The notes under the pieces were generated by a model. The model was given only the letters and a program-made list of their open reading frames with translations. It ran no database searches and had not been told where the DNA came from. Shown piece by piece: positions 30,604 to 33,763 of a DNA stretch of 33,763 nucleotides; position 1 is the first letter of the stretch, and each line of letters starts with the position of its first letter. Source of the DNA: a virus. Position numbers and translations under genes: made by a program. Where the stretch lies: the IMG/VR virus record IMGVR_UViG_3300033149_004649, positions 1 through 33,763 of that record; one strand, 5' to 3'.

Positions 30604-30705
30604 ATGAGTGCGCTCGTTTCCTGGGCAGGACTGGCCCCGCCCACGACCGCGGGAGGAATGGGAGAACGCATAGATGAAAATCATCTCGTTCGCCTGGACT
30701 GCTGA
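30604..30705 (+). CDS. 33-aa possible leader peptide
   Basis: ATG 30604 has GGAGG at 30594-30598 and opens a 33-residue frame (MSALVSWAGLAPPTTAGGMG and on) that ends inside the ASCH gene start. It may be a coupling peptide for ASCH translation rather than a functional protein. Evidence is the good Shine-Dalgarno and overlap only. Confidence 0.3.
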   Translation: MSALVSWAGLAPPTTAGGMGERIDENHLVRLDC

Positions 30706-31159
30706 CAACATCCGGAACCACACTAAAACGGTTACGCGTCGCTGGTGGACAACCCGCCACGCCCGAAAGTTCAAGGCGGGCGATCTTGTTGCGGCCTACG
30801 ACAAGCTCCCAATGGCTGGCGGCAAGAAGATCGCAATCATCAGGATAACCCGCGACGCGTACAAACAACCGCTACGGCAGATGCCCATTGAGCACGTGAG
30901 GCGCGAAGGCATTCCGGGCGTTGAGACAGTTGAACAGTTCATTGAGGCAATCCTACGGCTTTCCCGGGGCCGTGCGCCAATAGACGAGGCGCCCTGGGTC
31001 ATTGAGTTTGAATATCCCAGGCCGTGTTTGCCGATTGTGCTTCCGTTAGCATCTTTTCCAGGAGGCATCGGATGGCTGGAGCAACCCTGCGGTGATGACA
31101 TCAACGACACCGTTCTTGAGCGGGGAGATAGTGACCCGGGGAGGGGTAATGGTGACTGA
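30674..31159 (+). CDS. ASCH domain protein
   Basis: A 161-aa protein. ASCH domains are PUA-like folds that bind RNA or nucleotides. Landmarks are IRNHTKTVTRRWW, the KAGDLVAAYDK strand and KKIAIIRITRDAYKQPL, then EHVRREGIPGVETVEQFI. The family normally ends near residue 115. The last 45 residues (FEYPRPCLPIVLPLASFPGG and on) are an added tail. ATG 30674 overlaps the small upstream peptide. The role in phage is unknown; a role in RNA or modified-base recognition is inference. Confidence 0.75.
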   Translation: MKIISFAWTADNIRNHTKTVTRRWWTTRHARKFKAGDLVAAYDKLPMAGGKKIAIIRITRDAYKQPLRQMPIEHVRREGIPGVETVEQFIEAILRLSRGRAPIDEAPWVIEFEYPRPCLPIVLPLASFPGGIGWLEQPCGDDINDTVLERGDSDPGRGNGD

Positions 31160-31403
31160 GATGGTGTTGCAGGTGGTGATAGGGGTCGGCACGGTGGTGG
31201 CCGTGGGCGGGGTGAACGTGGGGTGGAGATGGGCGCCCTGGGTCGGGGTGGCGGTTACGCCTGCGTGGTTTCTCGTCACGGTCAGGGATGGGCAATGGGG
31301 GATGTTCGCGGCTGCGGCGGCGTGCGGGCTGGCGTGGATGATGGGATGCCTCCGCAGCCTGCGTGTCCATGCCAGGAATTGCGAAAGGAGACCGGAAGAA
31401 TGA
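31149..31403 (+). CDS. Small polytopic membrane protein
   Basis: An 84-aa protein with about three hydrophobic segments: 5-24 (MVLQVVIGVGTVVAVGGVNV), 28-46 (APWVGVAVTPAWFLVTV) and 51-68 (GMFAAAAACGLAWMMG). The last residues are basic (RSLRVHARNCERRPEE). ATG 31149 has GGGGAGGGG upstream. Similar small proteins with a WRWxPW centre occur in phages without known role. Not an obvious holin by position, which is among accessory early genes. Confidence 0.6.
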   Translation: MVTEMVLQVVIGVGTVVAVGGVNVGWRWAPWVGVAVTPAWFLVTVRDGQWGMFAAAAACGLAWMMGCLRSLRVHARNCERRPEE

Positions 31404-31693
31404 GCAAGATCGGTTACCGGCTTCTACGAGTGGTGCGCGGGCGGCGGGTTGTTCGACTACACGTGCTTGATCTCCAGGGCTGCGACAAGGTGGCTGTGGA
31501 CTTCGAGCCGGGATGTTCGACGCTCCGGTTGCGTTTCGCGGACGCGCAGACCGGTGAGGCGGTTGTTGTGGACCTTCCTGCCCGGGCTGAACAGACGGTG
31601 CTCGAGGCCGTAGGCAACCGAATCCCCGGGAAGGCCGAAAGGGTTCCGCCAGTCGAGGATGAGCGGAACGGTGGACAGGGAGAGGTTGAGTAG
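31400..31693 (+). CDS. Small paralogous protein A with shared C-terminal tail
   Basis: A 97-aa protein, ATG 31400 after AAAGGAG. Residues 1-68 (GRRVVRLHVLDLQGCDKVAV, then STLRLRFADA, VVVDLPARAEQTVLEAV) match the later gene at 32074: GRR..L..LDLQ.C, TLRL.F.D, VDLP..A. The remaining tail (GNRIPGKAERVPPVEDERNG from residue 72) occurs also in the HNH-like protein next door. Family unknown. Confidence 0.6.
   Translation: MSKIGYRLLRVVRGRRVVRLHVLDLQGCDKVAVDFEPGCSTLRLRFADAQTGEAVVVDLPARAEQTVLEAVGNRIPGKAERVPPVEDERNGGQGEVE
31613..31692 (+). repeat. Gene-end repeat, copy A
   Basis: About 70 bases starting GGCAACCGAATCCCCGGG and ending in GTGGACAGGGAGAGG before a stop. A close copy is at 31983-32050, and the final 30 bases also match 32345-32376. 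Copies A and B read in the same frame and differ largely by synonymous changes. Confidence 0.85.
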
Positions 31694-31694
31694 A

Positions 31695-32102
31695 ATGAGC
31701 CGTAGGCCGAGGAAGCACGTGCTTTACGGCCCCACGTGGCAGTTACTCAATAATCTGATCAAACCCTACCGCCACCTGTTTTATTGCGAGTGCTGTGGTC
31801 GGTCGCCCGTCACTCTCCATCATATTGCCCCTGGCTTTGAACGGCACCGGGCACCCGAGGAAGCGGACCGCCCCCACTTCATGATGTTGCTCTGCCACTC
31901 TTGCCACTATTGGTCAACACGGTACCCGCCCCAACCGTGGGAGAGGGAGCGCTTCGTTGAATGGGATGCGGTTGTGGGTCTGGGCAACCGAATCCCGGGA
32001 AAGGCCGAGACGGTTCCGCCAGTTGAGGATGAGCGGAGCGGTGGAGGGGAGGAGAAACAGGAGACGAACGAAGATGTCAAGCAAGCCAGCAATCCGTTTT
32101 AA
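31695..32102 (+). CDS. HNH-like nuclease or zinc protein with shared C-terminal tail
   Basis: A 135-aa protein with the HNH/treble-clef pattern: C31-x2-C34, then LHHIAPG (H42, H43), then LCHSCH (C67, C70, H71). The usual asparagine of HNH nucleases is not evident, so activity is uncertain. HNH proteins in phages often cut at packaging or home as free-standing endonucleases. Residues 97-120 (GNRIPGKAETVPPVEDERSG) repeat the tail of the preceding gene. ATG 31695 follows the previous stop by one base. Its 3' end overlaps the next gene by 29 bases. Confidence 0.7.
   Translation: MSRRPRKHVLYGPTWQLLNNLIKPYRHLFYCECCGRSPVTLHHIAPGFERHRAPEEADRPHFMMLLCHSCHYWSTRYPPQPWERERFVEWDAVVGLGNRIPGKAETVPPVEDERSGGGEEKQETNEDVKQASNPF
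31983..32050 (+). repeat. Gene-end repeat, copy B
   Basis: Begins GGCAACCGAATCCCGGGAAA and matches 31613-31681 through GAGCGGAGCGGTGGA. The frame is shared with copy A, so both code the same tail. Third-position differences show both copies have been under coding constraint since duplication. Confidence 0.85.
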
Positions 32103-32376
32103 CACAATACCAGTACTACGCAGGGGTCGTCGCGCGCAATTATACGCGCTTGACTTGCAGCACTGTGAGGGAGTCATTGATATCCGGGTTGAGCGGGGCG
32201 TCTGGACGTTGCGACTGACCTTCACTGACCTTGGCAGCCGAGATATGCTCATTGTTGATCTTCCAACACATGCCATTGAGGCTCTGTGGATGGCAGTTCA
32301 GGAATGTCGGCCAGCATGCTTCCACGGCGCATCCCAGGCGAACGAGCGGAGCAATGGACAGGGAGACGTTGAGTAG
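32074..32376 (+). CDS. Small paralogous protein B
   Basis: A 100-aa protein, ATG 32074, overlapping the HNH gene's end. Its core (GRRAQLYALDLQHCEGVIDI, then WTLRLTFTDL, LIVDLPTHAIEALWMAV) is a paralogue of the gene at 31400. The C-terminal ANERSNGQGDVE resembles DERNGGQGEVE of that gene; the middle of the shared tail is lost. Function unknown; a duplicated pair that flanks an HNH-like gene is notable. Confidence 0.6.
   Translation: MSSKPAIRFNTIPVLRRGRRAQLYALDLQHCEGVIDIRVERGVWTLRLTFTDLGSRDMLIVDLPTHAIEALWMAVQECRPACFHGASQANERSNGQGDVE
32345..32376 (+). repeat. Gene-end repeat, copy C (short)
   Basis: GAGCGGAGCAATGGACAGGG and on, ending GTTGAGTAG, matches the end of copy A with three differences. 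Inside it lies ATG 32354, the start of the next gene, so the repeat also carries a start signal. Confidence 0.75.
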
Positions 32377-32683
32377 CGTGTTGCGCGAGGTGGTGGAGCC
32401 GCTCGTTCGCCAGGCGGTCGCGGAGGCCGTGCGCAAGGCCGTGAACGGCAACGGGAAGGCCGCGCAGCTGGGGTTCCTGAGGGCGGACGAGGTGGCGGAG
32501 CGGTTGGGGGTCAGCGAACGGAGCCTGAGGCGTTGGGTGAGGACAAAGGGGTTGCCCGCCTACCATCTGGGCCGTGAACTGGGAGGGGGTGGGCATCTGT
32601 GGTTCCGAGCCGCCGAGGTCGAGCGGTGGCTCAAGCAGTTCAGAACGAAACGGGACGGACGTGGCCAACATTCTGCTCGTTGA
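32354..32683 (+). CDS. Excisionase/MerR-like HTH protein
   Basis: A 109-aa protein, ATG 32354. An N-terminal helix (REVVEPLVRQAVAEAVRKAV) precedes a HTH_17/excisionase-type domain at about 39-100: GFLRADEVAERLGVSERSLR, then RWVRTKGLPAYHLGR and FRAAEVERWLKQ. This fold serves excisionases and Nu1-like proteins. No integrase is visible in the window, so the Xis role is unproven. It overlaps the radical SAM gene by 23 nt. Confidence 0.75.
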   Translation: MDRETLSSVLREVVEPLVRQAVAEAVRKAVNGNGKAAQLGFLRADEVAERLGVSERSLRRWVRTKGLPAYHLGRELGGGGHLWFRAAEVERWLKQFRTKRDGRGQHSAR

Positions 32684-33763
32684 ACCAGACTATCGGTCGA
32701 AGTTCCCTCCTCTCGGTCTTATGAGGATTTCGACCTTTCACAAGGGCCGGGGCGACTCGGTTACCTTCACACGGGGCAGGAGGCCTGAGCTCAGAAGCGC
32801 AGAGTGGCACAGGATATACGTGTCGTCCCTGTTCACGTACGAGTTGCCGCGAACCGTGCGAACGCTCAAGTACTACGCGGCTGCGGTTGATGGTCCAAGG
32901 AACCTGATCGTTGGTGGAATCGCTGCAACTTTGATGCCTGAGTATATCAAGAGCCGGGTCAACTGCACCGTGATTGAGGGGCAGCTGAGTAGGGAGGGCA
33001 TGCTGGGCGATGGAACACCAGCGGTTGATCTGTGCATGCCGGACTATAGGCTGCTTGAAGGCGTAGCGTACGCCTACATGCCAGAGGACGCGTACTTCTG
33101 CCGGGTCACTAATGGCTGCATCCGGCGGTGCAAGTTCTGCGCAGTGCCGAAGTTGGAGCCGCGCTTTGGTTACCGCAAGAGCCTCAGGACGCAGATACGC
33201 GAAGTACGGGAGCGGTTCGGCGAAAAACAGCACCTTGTTCTGCTTGATAACAACATTCTGGCAAGCGACCAGTTTGAGGCGACGATCAGGGGCATTCGAG
33301 ACGAGGGGTTTGAAGCTGGCGCGACCCGTAACGGGCGCATGCGCATAGTGGATTTCAATCAAGGTATTGATGCGCGGCTGATCACCAGGAGGGTGGCGAA
33401 GCTTCTCTCCACGATTCGGCTGCGCCCTGTGCGTCTCGCGTTCGACTTCGACGGAATGGAGAGACGATACGAGCGCGCGGTAAAACACCTGGCGAGCGTC
33501 GGTTTTGTGAAGTTCACTACCTATGTGATGTTCAATTACTTGGACGACCCCGCTAGCCTCTATCGCCGTCTGAGATTCAACGTCGAGCTTTCCCGGGAGC
33601 TGGGAGTCCGCATCAGTTCATTTCCAATGCGGTATGTGCCGGTGGATGCTGTGAGTCGGCGGTACGTCTCTCCCAACTGGAGGTGGAGGTATCTAAGGGG
33701 TTTGCAGTGCATCTTGCACGCGACCCACGGCGTAGTCAGCCCCAACCCGGATTTCTTCTATGC
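32661..33763 (+). CDS. Radical SAM enzyme, 3' end outside the window
   Basis: Partial gene, at least 367 residues, open to the window edge. The 4Fe-4S motif GCIRRCKFC gives C153-x3-C157-x2-C160, the radical SAM signature. The N-terminal part (ILLVEPDYRSKFPPLGLMRI; VGGIAATLMPEYI) resembles the Rossmann-like, B12-binding-type domain of the B12-binding radical SAM branch, without a clear DxHxxG motif. GTG 32661 is chosen because the NILLVEPDY start is typical. The substrate is unknown. It may modify a nucleoside, peptide or lipid. It is one of few enzymes in the early block. Confidence 0.85.
   Translation, partial: MANILLVEPDYRSKFPPLGLMRISTFHKGRGDSVTFTRGRRPELRSAEWHRIYVSSLFTYELPRTVRTLKYYAAAVDGPRNLIVGGIAATLMPEYIKSRVNCTVIEGQLSREGMLGDGTPAVDLCMPDYRLLEGVAYAYMPEDAYFCRVTNGCIRRCKFCAVPKLEPRFGYRKSLRTQIREVRERFGEKQHLVLLDNNILASDQFEATIRGIRDEGFEAGATRNGRMRIVDFNQGIDARLITRRVAKLLSTIRLRPVRLAFDFDGMERRYERAVKHLASVGFVKFTTYVMFNYLDDPASLYRRLRFNVELSRELGVRISSFPMRYVPVDAVSRRYVSPNWRWRYLRGLQCILHATHGVVSPNPDFFY

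Noticed and set aside
32354-32683. Excisionase call as proof of integration module
   Set aside because: The HTH fold is shared with many regulators, and no integrase or attachment site is visible in this window.
1-33763. tRNA genes or insertion sequences
   Set aside because: No cloverleaf or transposase pattern was recognised on reading either strand, though a tRNA scan was not possible here.

Overview
This window is a contiguous, tightly packed stretch of a high-GC (by eye about 60-65 %) tailed-phage genome, free or integrated. The host is a bacterium that cannot be named from the sequence alone. A 12-bp palindrome of the GTAGGGGCACGT type at 22803-22830 and a GC-rich type of DnaA box would fit Chloroflexota or another deep-branching high-GC phylum, but this is only inference. 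The head and tail genes describe a siphovirus with a mosaic head: lambda-type terminase, gpW joiner and portal, an HK97-like prohead protease with a nested scaffold start, and a Mu gpT-like major capsid protein.

Layout. (1) 1-388 is a non-coding left end, where a packaging site would be expected. (2) 389-11560 (+) holds small and large terminase, a zinc-ribbon protein, gpW, portal, protease/scaffold, a decoration protein fused to a lectin-like domain, major capsid, head-tail joining proteins, a duplicated tail tube protein and a tail assembly chaperone with an apparent -1 frameshift. (3) 11535-22787 (+) holds the tape measure, tail-tip and fibre-like proteins, a permuted NlpC/P60-type peptidase, small membrane proteins (possible lysis genes) and three small genes between 15840 and 16388. 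(4) 22788-22931 is a convergent intergenic region with two strong inverted repeats. (5) 22932-25475 (-) is a leftward regulatory block: a CI-like HTH repressor, a membrane protein, a SWIM zinc-finger protein, a second HTH protein, a truncated HTH-like peptide and two unknown proteins. (6) 25476-25679 holds divergent promoters with palindromic operators between and beside them, a lambda-like switch. (7) 25680-33763 (+) is the early/replication side: a ribbon-helix-helix-like protein, small genes, a replication initiator gene with eight 9-bp iterons inside it (a likely origin), a DNA methyltransferase, a DUF5131 (Gp37/Gp68) protein, an ASCH protein, HNH protein, two paralogous small proteins, an excisionase-like HTH protein and a radical SAM enzyme cut by the window end.

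How it works together (inference). The repressor holds the divergent switch. Rightward transcription makes the RHH-like regulator, then the initiator, which binds iterons inside its own gene to start replication. The late block, on the same strand from the left end, builds and packages the virion. No integrase, recombinase or tRNA gene is visible, so lysogeny is suggested only by the repressor and switch.

The best leads are the intragenic origin, the frameshift in the tail chaperone, the duplicated tube protein (as in T5 pb6), the nested scaffold, the lectin-bearing head decoration, the T10 tract in a tail-tip gene, and a C-terminal tail shared between unrelated accessory proteins.
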